A DNA stretch of 64,000 bases from Fulvivirga sp. GTDB taxonomy: Bacteria > Bacteroidota > Bacteroidia > Cytophagales > Cyclobacteriaceae. Location of the stretch: positions 1 through 64,000 of the forward strand of contig JANQLQ010000023.1 in the NCBI GenBank assembly GCA_028280565.1, written 5' to 3'. Positions within the stretch are counted from its first letter, which is position 1. Each line of letters begins with the position of its first letter. The translations under genes were made by a program, and so were the position numbers. The notes under the pieces were generated by a model. The model was not told the DNA's origin and searched no databases. It saw only the letters and a program-made list of their open reading frames with translations. Shown here one piece after another: positions 52,963-62,213 of the stretch.

Positions 52963-54669
52963 ATGTTGACAAGATCCAACATATTAGCCGATTTTATAAA
53001 AAACAACAAACTCACCTTGGCGTTTACGTTCGTGGTGAGTTTGTTTTCAAACCTTTTCACGATTATCATCCCTATCAGCATTGGTAAATTTTATAACCTT
53101 ACTTTTGGGTTGAATACGCATCGATCCCAGGTATTGGATTTCCTCCCGGCGTGGTTTTGGGATACTTCCCCCCGCTTCCTTACCTTTTTCTTGGTATTGA
53201 TTTTTTTAAAGCTTCTTTTCGATTTCTTGCAGCAATTCCAAGTGGGAAGGGTAGGGGAAAAAATGTTGTTATACATAAGAGGTAAACTGTTTTATTCCCA
53301 ATTGTACATGCCCATGCAAGTCTACGATGAAAAAGGGATCGGCAAATACCTGCTTCGCCATAGCGGGGACCTGAAGAGTATCCAAAACTATGTTACTAAG
53401 GGCTTAGTAGGCTTTTCAGTAGATATGCTCTTACTCGGGTTAGTATTCACTACCATAGGGATATTGAATGCCGGCTTAGCTGTGATCATGGCGGTATTCC
53501 TTCCCATTTTTGGGGTGCTCATGACCCTGCTGAATCGCGCCTTGCATAGCAGGAGCCTAGCGCAGCGCAATTACAAATCTGGACTGCTCTCTTTTGTAAA
53601 TGCGACGCTACGGGGCATACTTTCTCTAAAAGCGTTCAACCGGCTTGCCCCGGAAATGTCACGATATGTCAAACGGTCCACTAAAGTATACGAAGCTGGT
53701 ATTCGATACCACCAGGTACGGAGTGTGATCATGGCCGTGATCCCCGGGCTGCTTTACCTTATGCTCTTCGCTATTTTATACTACACGTATTATCGGCAAC
53801 AGCAAGGGCAACTTTCTCTTGATGCGGGTTCGCTGTTGACGGCAATATTATTACTTGTAACGGCTATGCCTGTCTTTAGGCGTACACTCCGGGTAAACAC
53901 CGTATGGGAACTCGGGAAAATATCATTTAGTAAACTATTGTTAGTACTGAACCAACCGGCTGACGATGACCGGCCCGGTGCAGAATTTAAATTCAAAAAG
54001 GGAGAGATAGCCTTCGAGGAAGTTAAATTTAAATATACCGGCGCCCAAAAAAGCATTATTTATGAAGACTGTTTTATTCACTCTAACTCCCTCACACGGG
54101 TGTATGGGCATACCGGCTCAGGAAAAACTACCCTGCTAAAACTTTTGATTGGAGTATACCTGCCTACGGGAGGGAAGATCCTGGTCGACTCCCAAGACAT
54201 TAAGCAGGTAACAAAAAAATCGTTGCGAAAATGCATTAGCGTTGTTCCCGGGGATTGGCCTATATATGGCAAGACTGTTTTCGAGGCCATCAGCTACAGC
54301 CGCAAAGCGGACAAGAGGCCAAAGGCAGAGGTAGTCTTGGAGCGCGTCCAGTCCAGTTGCCCGGCTGCTACCCGCCTTACTTTAGACACCCGGATAGGCG
54401 ACTTAGGCTGTAACCTTTCCAAAGGACAGAAAAAATTACTGGCCTTTGCCCGGGCACTGCTTAGTGATAAGCCCATTTTGATCATTGACGAACCCTTCAG
54501 CGGTTTAGATATTCCTACGCAGGTACATTTGAGCAAACTCATTTTGGAGCTGAAAGATATGAAAACCATTATTGTACTGGAACAGGACGCCCATAACGAA
54601 TACCTTCCGGCAGATTACACCCTATGCCTTGGCAAAAATGAGATACAAGAAATGGTCGATACCCGGTAA
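52963..54669 (+). CDS. ABC exporter (fused membrane and ATPase domains), divergent ATPase
   Basis: This 568-residue half-transporter has six membrane segments (about residues 15-310) and an ATPase domain (about 330-568). Walker A is intact ('GHTGSGKTT', K388), Walker B keeps the catalytic Glu ('IDEPFSGLD', E510), and the signature reads 'LSKGQKKLLAFARAL' rather than LSGGQ. The Q-loop position is Gly ('VVPGDWPIYG', G430) and the H-loop position is Glu ('IIVLEQDAHN', E540). Known exporters depend on those residues, so activity could be altered or the partner protein may supply them. The start is two bases after the P-loop NTPase stop. Substrate unknown. Confidence 0.85.
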   Translation: MLTRSNILADFIKNNKLTLAFTFVVSLFSNLFTIIIPISIGKFYNLTFGLNTHRSQVLDFLPAWFWDTSPRFLTFFLVLIFLKLLFDFLQQFQVGRVGEKMLLYIRGKLFYSQLYMPMQVYDEKGIGKYLLRHSGDLKSIQNYVTKGLVGFSVDMLLLGLVFTTIGILNAGLAVIMAVFLPIFGVLMTLLNRALHSRSLAQRNYKSGLLSFVNATLRGILSLKAFNRLAPEMSRYVKRSTKVYEAGIRYHQVRSVIMAVIPGLLYLMLFAILYYTYYRQQQGQLSLDAGSLLTAILLLVTAMPVFRRTLRVNTVWELGKISFSKLLLVLNQPADDDRPGAEFKFKKGEIAFEEVKFKYTGAQKSIIYEDCFIHSNSLTRVYGHTGSGKTTLLKLLIGVYLPTGGKILVDSQDIKQVTKKSLRKCISVVPGDWPIYGKTVFEAISYSRKADKRPKAEVVLERVQSSCPAATRLTLDTRIGDLGCNLSKGQKKLLAFARALLSDKPILIIDEPFSGLDIPTQVHLSKLILELKDMKTIIVLEQDAHNEYLPADYTLCLGKNEIQEMVDTR

Positions 54670-55286
54670 ATATGATTTTCCAGCAGTGAACAAATCCGTG
54701 GAGATAGTAGGAAGAAAGTAACAAAGTCGCCTGTCCTGGGAAATCCCTTGTGCCAGGCCTTATTTTAAACCCCGGATGCAGGATAAGAAAATTCAAACCC
54801 AACCAAACCCATACACCCCTGGCCGCAGGTTAAGCGTAGCGGTCCTATGACTGGTTCTACTTTGTCACATTCAATTATTTGATAGACAGTGATTTAAAGA
54901 TAAGGGAGCCCATTGGATATCCTTATCAAAAACGAAAAAGACCCTCTTTATCGTCATTCCTGCCAGCCTTGCAGGGTGAGCGATACGCGAGAGCAGCCCC
55001 ATTGGGATTCCTACGGAAGAACCTGTTGTGTCGTTCAACGTGAACCTTTTTTTAAGTGTACTGGGTTTTCGTTTCACGACTTCGCAGATTCCTTGTCACG
55101 CCTAGCCCAACGCACAGGCTGCAAGGAATGACGATGTTAGAAAGTAAAAGAATGACGTTCTTAGGTATAGGTGTTGGATGGATTTAAAGCAGGAAGTTGA
55201 TCACCCATCCTTTGCAGCTCACTGGCCCTAGGTTTGAAACTAAAGACTTCATTATCGATTATTTTAAACCTGGAAAAGTAGTCCTA
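54670..55286. other. Intergenic region with repeat D
   Basis: No gene. It contains repeat D copy 2 (54952-55133), and MITE A copy 7 begins at 55287. Confidence 0.6.
54952..55133 (-). repeat. Repeat family D, copy 2 (inverted)
   Basis: CGTCATTCC at the left and GGAATGACG at the right; 182 bp. Its right half is the reverse complement of the left half of the copy at 48571 ('ccttgtcacgcctagcccaa', 'cgcacaggctgcaaggaatg'). Non-coding. Confidence 0.7.
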
Positions 55287-55487
55287 GTGTTAAGTAAAGC
55301 CTCAAATGACGCATCGGGTCCAAGATGAGGTATGTTTGAGGTATTGGAAGGTTCTCAATCAGTTGGCAATCTGCAAAAGGCAGTAGGCAAAAAAATAGGG
55401 GATTGCCGATTGCTTATTGCCAGCTGCCGACTTTAAGAACGGGATTAGCAAAAATAGCTAACCGTCCAATTACACTTAACTTAACAC
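55287..55487 (-). mobile_element. MITE family A, copy 7 (inverted orientation)
   Basis: GTGTTAAGTAAAG at the left and CTTAACTTAACAC at the right; 201 bp. TA precedes it (55285-55286) but TT follows, so the target duplication is lost on one side. Internal blocks run in reverse to the 20812 copy. It abuts the 3' end of the next barrel gene (stop at 55501). Confidence 0.85.
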
Positions 55488-55500
55488 TTGGCCGTTGCTA

Positions 55501-56295
55501 TCAAAAATTCCACTGCAGCCCATTGGTTAAGGAGTATAAAAAATTATTAATAGGAATGATCGGGCGGTCTTCATATTGCAAGGTGAAACTATTGAGGAAG
55601 GCCAGCTTTTCTGTGAGTTTAACACGTAAGACTACGTCTCCGCTTACGCGGTTCCTGAAAATGTCCGAATCACGGTCGTACCCACCTTGGTAGTAGCAGA
55701 TGACATTGAAACGCACAAAATCGTTGATCTTAAACTGTCCTCCAAGGTAATTAGAAGTTTTCCAGATGTTACGTTCCAGTACCGCATTTTCTTCGTCCAA
55801 AGCTCTCCATTTTTCGTGCTCAAACATGGCGCCTATGCCAATATGAAAATTTGTTTTTTTGCCATTTTTTAAATTGAGCCTTAACCCGGCGCCTTGTAAA
55901 AAGCGAAAGGGCATATTTCTCCCGTCATCGTACTGGACCTGCGAAAATGTTTCGTATGACATCTTTTTGCGGCGCCATAGGTTTATTCTAAAATGTGCAT
56001 ACCCTGTGCTGATCAGCGGCCCTCCAGTGGACTTGAAGTAATTGATAGTGTTGATCAGGACATAGGCATGTTTTTCTGACACGTACACTACATCAGCATT
56101 GGCCGTTAACCCCCTGAAAGTTATTTGCTCTTCGGCCGTCGCACCGCGGTTGTTGAGGTTAAAATCCATATTAATATTTCCCATGAAATAACCTGACGAG
56201 TCCGCGTCCAAACTGGCTTTATCCACCTTTAAAATCTGCCCTAGGGCAAGGTGATCCACAAAAATTATCAAAAACAAGGCAATGGGATATTTCAT
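55501..56295 (-). CDS. Outer-membrane beta-barrel protein (DUF481-type)
   Basis: This 264-residue protein has a signal peptide ending 'DHLALGQ'. The barrel-like body includes 'SSGYFMGNINMDFNLNNRG', 'ITFRGLTANADVVYVSEKHA', 'RFLQGAGLRLNLKNGKKTNF' and a final strand ending 'NGLQWNF'. This resembles DUF481/YdiY-like outer-membrane proteins. It is convergent with the ABC module on the plus strand. Function unknown. Confidence 0.72.
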   Translation of the reverse strand: MKYPIALFLIIFVDHLALGQILKVDKASLDADSSGYFMGNINMDFNLNNRGATAEEQITFRGLTANADVVYVSEKHAYVLINTINYFKSTGGPLISTGYAHFRINLWRRKKMSYETFSQVQYDDGRNMPFRFLQGAGLRLNLKNGKKTNFHIGIGAMFEHEKWRALDEENAVLERNIWKTSNYLGGQFKINDFVRFNVICYYQGGYDRDSDIFRNRVSGDVVLRVKLTEKLAFLNSFTLQYEDRPIIPINNFLYSLTNGLQWNF

Positions 56296-56471
56296 GGTGT
56301 GAAGTTAGGCAAGAGTTTTTTGAAGGAAAACCACGGGTGGTAAATATGAATGCCTGTTTTTCCTATGTTTCATTTTGCCCATGCCAGGCGGGTAGGTAAA
56401 ACGATGCCCAGGAACTTTATTCATTAAATCTTCGTAATTTCGCAGGGTAATTATGTAATAGTAAGTAACAC

Positions 56472-56879
56472 GGGGCCGACCGGTTTCGACAGGATGAGTG
56501 ATTACGTATGTAAGCATGCAGGCTCATGGGATGAGAGCCTTGAAAGATAGTTCCAACATTTATTTGGCGAATCTAACTACGCCATGGCTGCCTAATCTCT
56601 GCCTCAGACGGTGAGATAAACAGGCTTAAAAGGTAAACCGATCAGATTCGGTTCCTGGCCACATTCCACAAAACCTTTGTACTGTAGGTTTTGACCAGGA
56701 GTGTCGATAAACAGTACTAGTGCGCGCAGGGTTGTGATGCTCGCACGAAATTGATCGCAACTAAGGTAACGTTGGGTTGTCTATCACCGGGCGTTATTCG
56801 AAAATGAATGAAAGACTAAGCATGTAGAAGATACGTGGGTTGCCTTCTCTGGACGAGAGTTCGAATCTCTCCGGCTCCA
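56472..56879 (+). ncRNA. ssrA: tmRNA (transfer-messenger RNA)
   Basis: The 5' end GGGGCCG (56472-56478) pairs with CGGCTCC (56872-56878) at the 3' end, followed by A; the terminal CCA is not encoded. The T-arm 'gagagttcgaatctctc' is clear. The tag frame starts at GGC 56566 and reads GESNYAMAA then TAA (56593-56595), so the peptide added to stalled proteins is alanine followed by GESNYAMAA. This sequence is of the kind found in Cytophagales. tmRNA frees ribosomes stalled on broken mRNA and marks the product for degradation. The 3' end is a common integration site for islands; debris follows it here. Confidence 0.95.
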
Positions 56880-57239
56880 CACATCGGCTTGGAGTGTGAG
56901 TTTGATTATTGAAACTGCACTTCAAGCTGATTTCCCTAAAAACCATTATTCCAGCCCACAATATTGAAAACCTAAGATTGGGAATCAAGCCATATTTCCC
57001 GTGGTGTCGAAAAGCTCTAAAGAAGGCAGGTTTTAAAAAAGGAGAATCGTGAAGGCATTTGCATTCCCTCTTTGAAAACCTTTTCAATGATTCAAGGAGC
57101 ATTGCCTTTAAGTAGTATAGGTCTCTTTGGGCCGCTAGAAAATTTCCGACAATAAACTTCTCTTGGTAAAGTAGCGGTTCTTACAAGATATTTTCCTTAG
57201 AGGACAGCAGATCAAAGAGTTAGATCTACACCCCTTGTA
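56880..57239. other. Non-coding stretch downstream of tmRNA
   Basis: About 360 bp with no supported gene, leading into the remnant of a secreted protein gene. No second copy of the tmRNA 3' end was seen that would mark an attachment site. Confidence 0.5.
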
Positions 57240-57788
57240 TTTTGTACACTTTACGTTTTAAACGATCCTGGAAATGGCATAAAAAACAACCAGGTCAAGT
57301 AAGCCGCGGTATAGGTCGGTGGTACGGAGAAGTTGAATAAAGACTTTACCGGCACTGGCGGGTTTGCAACTATTGATGTAGGTAACTTGGACATTTCCAG
57401 GGGAAAACATACCATTACGATAGAGGCGGGTTCCAGCAATTTTTATGTAGACTGGATCAGCCTGGGCACGCCTAATGAAATTAAAGACCCCGAAGATCCG
57501 CAAAGTATGCTAGCTGCTCGAGCCAGTAACGTTTCCGGGAGCACCCAGGCGGAGTATAATGAGAAGGTAGTCCCAGGGCATATTTCAGTTTATCCTAACC
57601 CGGCAAACCAAGCATTAAACGTGCTTGATATTGAGGATGGGGTACCATTGCAGATCACTGATCTCAACGGAAGGGTTATACTAGGGACTGTGACCAATGA
57701 GAGACAGGTGGACATTTCAAACCTTAGGTCGGGGAGTTACATACTCAAAATAGCGGACCAGTTACCGGTACGTTTTATTAAAGAATAA
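57240..57788 (+). pseudogene. C-terminal remnant of a secreted protein: CBM6-like domain plus T9SS sorting domain
   Basis: In one frame the sequence reads 'TLYVLNDPGNGIKNNQVK', then TAA, 'AAV', TAG, 'VGGTEKLNKDFTGTGGF', then 'LDISRGKHTITIEAGSSNF' and 'YVDWISLG'. This is a CBM6-like carbohydrate-binding domain. A type A T9SS C-terminal domain follows: 'ISVYPNPANQALNVLDIEDG', ending 'KIADQLPVRFIKE'. There is no start codon or catalytic domain upstream and two stops break the frame, so it is a decayed gene end. It shows that the organism uses type IX secretion. A terminator follows. Confidence 0.8.
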
Positions 57789-57806
57789 CATTCCTGTAAC
57801 TTCAAC

Positions 57807-57850
57807 AAGGCCCGTGCAGCCATCCATAGGTAGGGTTGTACGGGCTTTCT
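57807..57850 (+). terminator. Intrinsic terminator after the T9SS remnant
   Basis: AAGGCCCGT (57807-57815) pairs with ACGGGCTTT (57840-57848), giving a stem with one bulge. Confidence 0.6.
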
Positions 57851-58583
57851 GCATTTTGGGATTCGAATTTCCCAAGTATTAAATTGATAGAGATCGATTG
57901 TTTAGTTTAAGGTGCCTCCCAAATTAGCCTGGATGGTCCAACGTTTGTTTTTGGTGATTTAGGCTTATATTTTACAATGTTTTGGATAATGGAAACCTCG
58001 AAATGGGCAGCTTAAGCGTGATTTCGGGGTTCTAAGTCAAGTTTTTATTTTCTTTTGCTCGCCCAAAAGGTTCACCAGCCGGAGAAGGAACCACTTGCTT
58101 TTGTTGGCAAACAAATTCAGTACATTTCCTGCTCGTAGGGGCTAAAACCTTTTTTATCGGCGAGTGATTTAATAGTTCATCACTTAATTTTTAATTAGAC
58201 TATATCTATTTCATTGAGAAGTTAAATAACATGGTCAAGAACGAGGGAATGGACAAAAACAGGCCAACCAGACTTTAACCGAATTCGCAGTTAACCATCT
58301 AAAAATCAATGAGATGTGTATTGTATTTTTTGACGTGATTACTTGATTATTTCGCTTTGTGGGCAGTATCACTTTACTATACCTCATGCAAAATTCCTTT
58401 TTTGTTTAGTCAAATATAATCTTTAACTTATCGCCGTGTCTGCATGTATAAAGTCATTAACCTTGTGCTTTCAAATTAAGATATAGTATTTTTTTACTAT
58501 CTTTTCAACTTTGTTTTGCTAGTACATGTAAGTCACTACCTGGGGTGGCATTTTTTTGACTAGAATAAAGGGAACAACCATAT
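57851..58583. other. Intergenic region with partial repeat B
   Basis: No gene is recognised over about 730 bp. It has repeat B copy 3 (57976-58073), and the AT-rich upstream region of the next gene, which contains TATCTTTT (58498-58505) as a possible but weak -7 element. Confidence 0.5.
57976..58073 (+). repeat. Repeat family B, copy 3 (partial, outside a MITE)
   Basis: The matching part runs from 'atgttttggataatgg' through 'gggcagcttaagcgtgattt' to 'ttttcttttgctcgcccaaa'. It lacks the GC-rich right part of the copies at 19395 and 35917. It shows that B exists without A around it. Confidence 0.55.
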
Positions 58584-60032
58584 ATGGCCAAACTCAAGAA
58601 TATCATAAAACAATTATCATTAAAAGACTATGAATCCATACGGGATTCGTTGATTGAGAGCAACGCAGACAAATCGGCTTATTTGTTGCAAGCCATGAGG
58701 GAAAGGCAGCTGTCCGATACCAAGATCATGAATGAATTGGGTGTAAATACCAATGCTTATTACACTCTTCGTTCTCGTCTCAACCAACGTATAGAGGAGT
58801 ACCTTCTCCAAATCATGGAGAGCCCCCGTACGGATATTCTGAAAAAGGTCGCGAATATTAACGAGATCATTTTCACTAAAAAGAAGGCGATCGCAGTAGC
58901 TACTTTAAAAAAGCTAGAAAAAGAATTACTGGATTATGATCTTTCTAACGAGTTAACGATCGTCTATAAATCATTGAAGAAGCTGCATATCCATGCGCCG
59001 GACTATTTTCATTATTCTCAACAGTATAACCGGCATGTGGCTTACATGCTGGCCGTAGATAAGGCGGAAGATCTGCTGGCTGAGTATTTCAAAAAGTATG
59101 GAGAGTATACCCTTTCCGGTGATGAAACGGATAAGTTAGGGTTGACGTTGCTCATGAAAGAGATGGCTAACGTTTCTGCATTGTACGAATCTCATCGTCT
59201 TTACGTTTATCAAAGTTGTATTGTCATTTTCCACCGGTTGTTCGTTGACCAGGAAGATGAACTCGATAATGACATTGAACCCATAGAGGACATTTTAGAT
59301 AACGTAGAAAAGATCTTTAAGTCTTACCAGCTCGACTCCATTTACTACCACCTGAATTTGGTTTTCGAATTTTTAAAACTGGAATACTATACACATTATA
59401 AGGTATACCGAAAGGCCGAGAGGTACTTCGAGGAGGTCAATGATGCCGCCAGTAATTTACTCACAAATTACACGCTTTATACACACCCGGCACAGTTCCT
59501 GATCACAAAGATCAACCGCCATATCAGGGTAGGTACAGAGGATAAAATGTACCAGGAAAATGAAGGACTTTTCCACGACTACGAGGTGGACCAGCAAGAT
59601 GTAGCGACTTATTTGACCTATGTAATGTATCGGGCCATTTCTTGCTATTACGTGGAAAACTATGATGAAGCCAGCCGCTGGATGAATAACTTACTGAACG
59701 AGGTCAGTTTGAAGAAGTATCCTCACCTGCAGCTGGAAATTAAGATCGTGTTAGCGCTACAATATTGCCTTATGAACGATTTTGATCTCTTTAACCAATT
59801 GATCAATAGCATTCAGCGGCAGATACGCCAGATCGGTAAAGACAGCTGTGAGCATATCATTGTCCTGTCAAAGATATTGAAGATTGCTATCAGCGACGTG
59901 AAAAAGAACAAAGCTGAAAAGATCAGGGCATTACTATCGAAGATCACGAGTGTAGATACCCCGTTCTTTGCCGTGACAAACCTGATCAATAAAGACGATA
60001 ACTTCGTTAACCGCCTGTGTCGTGGAGCTTAG
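58584..60032 (+). CDS. Large helical-repeat protein of unknown function
   Basis: This 482-residue protein is almost entirely alpha-helical, TPR-like ('YQLDSIYYHLNLVFEFLKLE', 'YRAISCYYVENYDEASRWMN'). The N-terminal 60 residues ('LLQAMRERQLSDTKIMNEL', 'NAYYTLRSRLNQRIEEYLL') look like a helix-turn-helix or short helical bundle. No signal or membrane segment. It resembles conserved hypothetical proteins of Bacteroidota but I do not know its function. It ends four bases into the 3' end of a convergent response-regulator gene. Confidence 0.75.
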   Translation: MAKLKNIIKQLSLKDYESIRDSLIESNADKSAYLLQAMRERQLSDTKIMNELGVNTNAYYTLRSRLNQRIEEYLLQIMESPRTDILKKVANINEIIFTKKKAIAVATLKKLEKELLDYDLSNELTIVYKSLKKLHIHAPDYFHYSQQYNRHVAYMLAVDKAEDLLAEYFKKYGEYTLSGDETDKLGLTLLMKEMANVSALYESHRLYVYQSCIVIFHRLFVDQEDELDNDIEPIEDILDNVEKIFKSYQLDSIYYHLNLVFEFLKLEYYTHYKVYRKAERYFEEVNDAASNLLTNYTLYTHPAQFLITKINRHIRVGTEDKMYQENEGLFHDYEVDQQDVATYLTYVMYRAISCYYVENYDEASRWMNNLLNEVSLKKYPHLQLEIKIVLALQYCLMNDFDLFNQLINSIQRQIRQIGKDSCEHIIVLSKILKIAISDVKKNKAEKIRALLSKITSVDTPFFAVTNLINKDDNFVNRLCRGA

Positions 60033-60445
60033 ACGCTGATCTTCTCGAGGCTTTCCTGGGATAAGGGTTTGTTGATATACAGCTTTACATAGCTGTATTT
60101 TTTCGATTTATTCATATCCTGGGGGTTGATAGAGGAAGTAAGCATCACGATCTTACATTGTTTCCGGGTTTGCTCAGAGAGTTTTTCAAACTCATCCAAA
60201 AATTGGAATCCATCCATTAACGGCATATCTATGTCAAGGAATATCACGTCAGGCAATACCTTACCGGATATGTCGTCAATTTTTTCTATGTTCTTTAAAA
60301 ATTCGATGGCGCTTTTAGCCCCCGTGTGGGTGTAAATATAGGTGGCTAAGTTGGCGGCCTCTATCATCTTTTGATTGATGAGATTATCGATCTCGTTGTC
60401 ATCAATCAACATTACGGAATGATATTTTTTTTGTTTATCGAACAT
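60029..60445 (-). CDS. Single-domain response regulator (receiver only)
   Basis: This 138-residue CheY-like receiver has an acidic pair in 'VMLIDDNEIDNLINQKMIE', the phospho-acceptor Asp in 'PDVIFLDIDMPLMDGFQFLD', a Ser/Thr in 'KIVMLTSSINPQD', and the Lys in 'LYINKPLSQES'. Without an output domain, it probably acts by protein contact or phosphotransfer. Its 3' end overlaps that of the helical-repeat gene by four bases, convergently. All key residues are intact, in contrast to the receiver at 41332. Confidence 0.9.
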   Translation of the reverse strand: MFDKQKKYHSVMLIDDNEIDNLINQKMIEAANLATYIYTHTGAKSAIEFLKNIEKIDDISGKVLPDVIFLDIDMPLMDGFQFLDEFEKLSEQTRKQCKIVMLTSSINPQDMNKSKKYSYVKLYINKPLSQESLEKISV

Positions 60446-60563
60446 GTGAGTTGTTTAAATGTATCACTTAAATATAAATTAAACCCAAACAATCTCAAAA
60501 TAGCCTACTTTTACCCTTGCCAGGGAAACGGGCTACTGTGAACTTATAAGGGGAAAAAGATCT

Positions 60564-62105
60564 TTATAGGTCGAACTTAATACCCTGTGCCAGAGGCAGA
60601 TCAGTTCCATAATTGATAGTGTTTGTCTGGCGCCGCATGTACACTTTCCAGGCATCCGAACCTGACTCCCTACCTCCCCCAGTTTCTTTTTCACCACCGA
60701 ACGCGCCACCAATTTCTGCACCTGACGTCCCTATGTTCACATTGGCTATACCACAATCCGACCCGGCATGTCCCAGGAAGCCTTCAGCCTCGCGGATGTT
60801 GGTGGTCATAATTGCCGAGGACAGTCCCTGGGCTACGCCGTTTTGCATTTCAATGGCCTCCCCTATTTCGGTATACTTAAGCAGGTATAAAATAGGGGCA
60901 AAGGTTTCTTTCTGAACGATGTCCATAGTGTTCTCAGCCTCTGCGATCACAGGCTTGACATAACACCCCGATTCATACCCGGCGCCTTCCATGCTGCCCC
61001 CTTCGATGACCAGCGTACCTCCCTGTGCCTTAATTTCTTGCAGGGCGCTGTCGTATTGTTTTACGGCATCGGTATCAATCAAAGGGCCCACGTGATTCAC
61101 TTCATCCAATGGATTCCCAATTTTTAACTGTTGGTAAGCAGAAGTTAATTTGTTTTTTACTTCGTCGTAGATGGAAGAATGGATGATCAACCTGCGCGTA
61201 GAAGTACATCGCTGCCCGCAAGTGCCTACGGCCCCAAAAAGAGCTCCCATGATGGCAACGTCCAAGTCGGCATGTTCAGAGATAATGATGGCGTTATTTC
61301 CCCCGAGTTCGAGTAACGATTTACCCAGCCTGGCACCCACCGCGGCACCTACTTTTTTGCCCATCCGTGTAGACCCTGTAGCCGATATCAAGGGTATCCT
61401 TTGATCATGAGATAACAATTCACCTACCGAGTAATCACCGTTAACGATACACGAGACTCCTTCCGGTACCTCGTTTTTTTCGAAAACACGACTCACGATA
61501 TGCTGGCATGCTACACTACATAAAGGTGTTTTTTCAGAGGGCTTCCAAATGCATACATCTCCACATACCCAAGCGAGCATGGTATTCCAAGACCACACGG
61601 CTACCGGGAAGTTAAAAGCTGAAATAATTCCAACTACTCCTAGTGGATGATACTGCTCGTACATCCTGTGGCTGGGCCTTTCCGAATGCATGGTCAATCC
61701 GTGAAGTTGACGTGATAACCCCACGGCAAAATCACATATATCGATCATTTCTTGCACCTCACCCAGCCCTTCTTGGTAGGATTTGCCCATTTCGTAGGAT
61801 ACAAGCTTACCGAGAGGCTCTTTGTATTTCCTAAGTTCGTCGCCAATCTGCCGCACGACTTCCCCTCTCTTAGGGGCCGGCACCTTTCTCCAGCTTTTAA
61901 AAGCTCTTGCTGCCGTTTCTACCACTTCGTTATACTGGTCTTCAGAAGCAAAGTAAACTTTACCGATCAGCTTCCCGTCCACAGGAGAAAAAGACCCAAC
62001 CAGCTCACCACTGCCAGGCAACCATTTAGCGCCTGTGGATACGCCTTCGTTCACTTCCTTAATACCCAGGGCATGAAGAGATTCTTGGATTCCGTAGTCG
62101 TTCAT
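60564..62105 (-). CDS. ALDH7-type aldehyde dehydrogenase (alpha-aminoadipic semialdehyde dehydrogenase-like)
   Basis: A protein of about 513 residues from ATG 62105; a longer in-frame start adds 11 unmatched residues. It has 'ISAFNFPVAVWSWN', the general-base Glu E266 in 'SLLELGGNNA', and the catalytic Cys C300 in 'GTCGQRCTSTRR'. The start 'LHALGIKEVNEGV' is characteristic of the ALDH7 group, which oxidises aminoadipate semialdehyde in lysine breakdown and other aldehydes. The C-terminus is intact ('TGGGRESGSDAWKVYMRRQT'). Specificity is inferred; no lysine pathway genes are adjacent. Confidence 0.92.
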   Translation of the reverse strand: MNDYGIQESLHALGIKEVNEGVSTGAKWLPGSGELVGSFSPVDGKLIGKVYFASEDQYNEVVETAARAFKSWRKVPAPKRGEVVRQIGDELRKYKEPLGKLVSYEMGKSYQEGLGEVQEMIDICDFAVGLSRQLHGLTMHSERPSHRMYEQYHPLGVVGIISAFNFPVAVWSWNTMLAWVCGDVCIWKPSEKTPLCSVACQHIVSRVFEKNEVPEGVSCIVNGDYSVGELLSHDQRIPLISATGSTRMGKKVGAAVGARLGKSLLELGGNNAIIISEHADLDVAIMGALFGAVGTCGQRCTSTRRLIIHSSIYDEVKNKLTSAYQQLKIGNPLDEVNHVGPLIDTDAVKQYDSALQEIKAQGGTLVIEGGSMEGAGYESGCYVKPVIAEAENTMDIVQKETFAPILYLLKYTEIGEAIEMQNGVAQGLSSAIMTTNIREAEGFLGHAGSDCGIANVNIGTSGAEIGGAFGGEKETGGGRESGSDAWKVYMRRQTNTINYGTDLPLAQGIKFDL

Positions 62106-62213
62106 ATTGGCTTGGATTTGGCTGCACAAAACTAGCAAAATGGAGGTAACCTACACATGATTGGAATAAAAAAGAAAAGGAAACCAGGGTGCGCCTAGGA
62201 AAGCCTCGATATT

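Noticed and set aside
56794..57102. Minus-strand frame across the 3' end of the tmRNA
   Set aside because: It is antisense to ssrA and has no family; the RNA gene is certain.
56860..57240. An integrated island bounded by ssrA attachment sites
   Set aside because: No second copy of the tmRNA 3' sequence was found in the window and no integrase is encoded.
100..58100. The many repeats as a CRISPR array
   Set aside because: The repeats are dispersed, 90-200 bp long and lack regular spacers; no cas gene is present.
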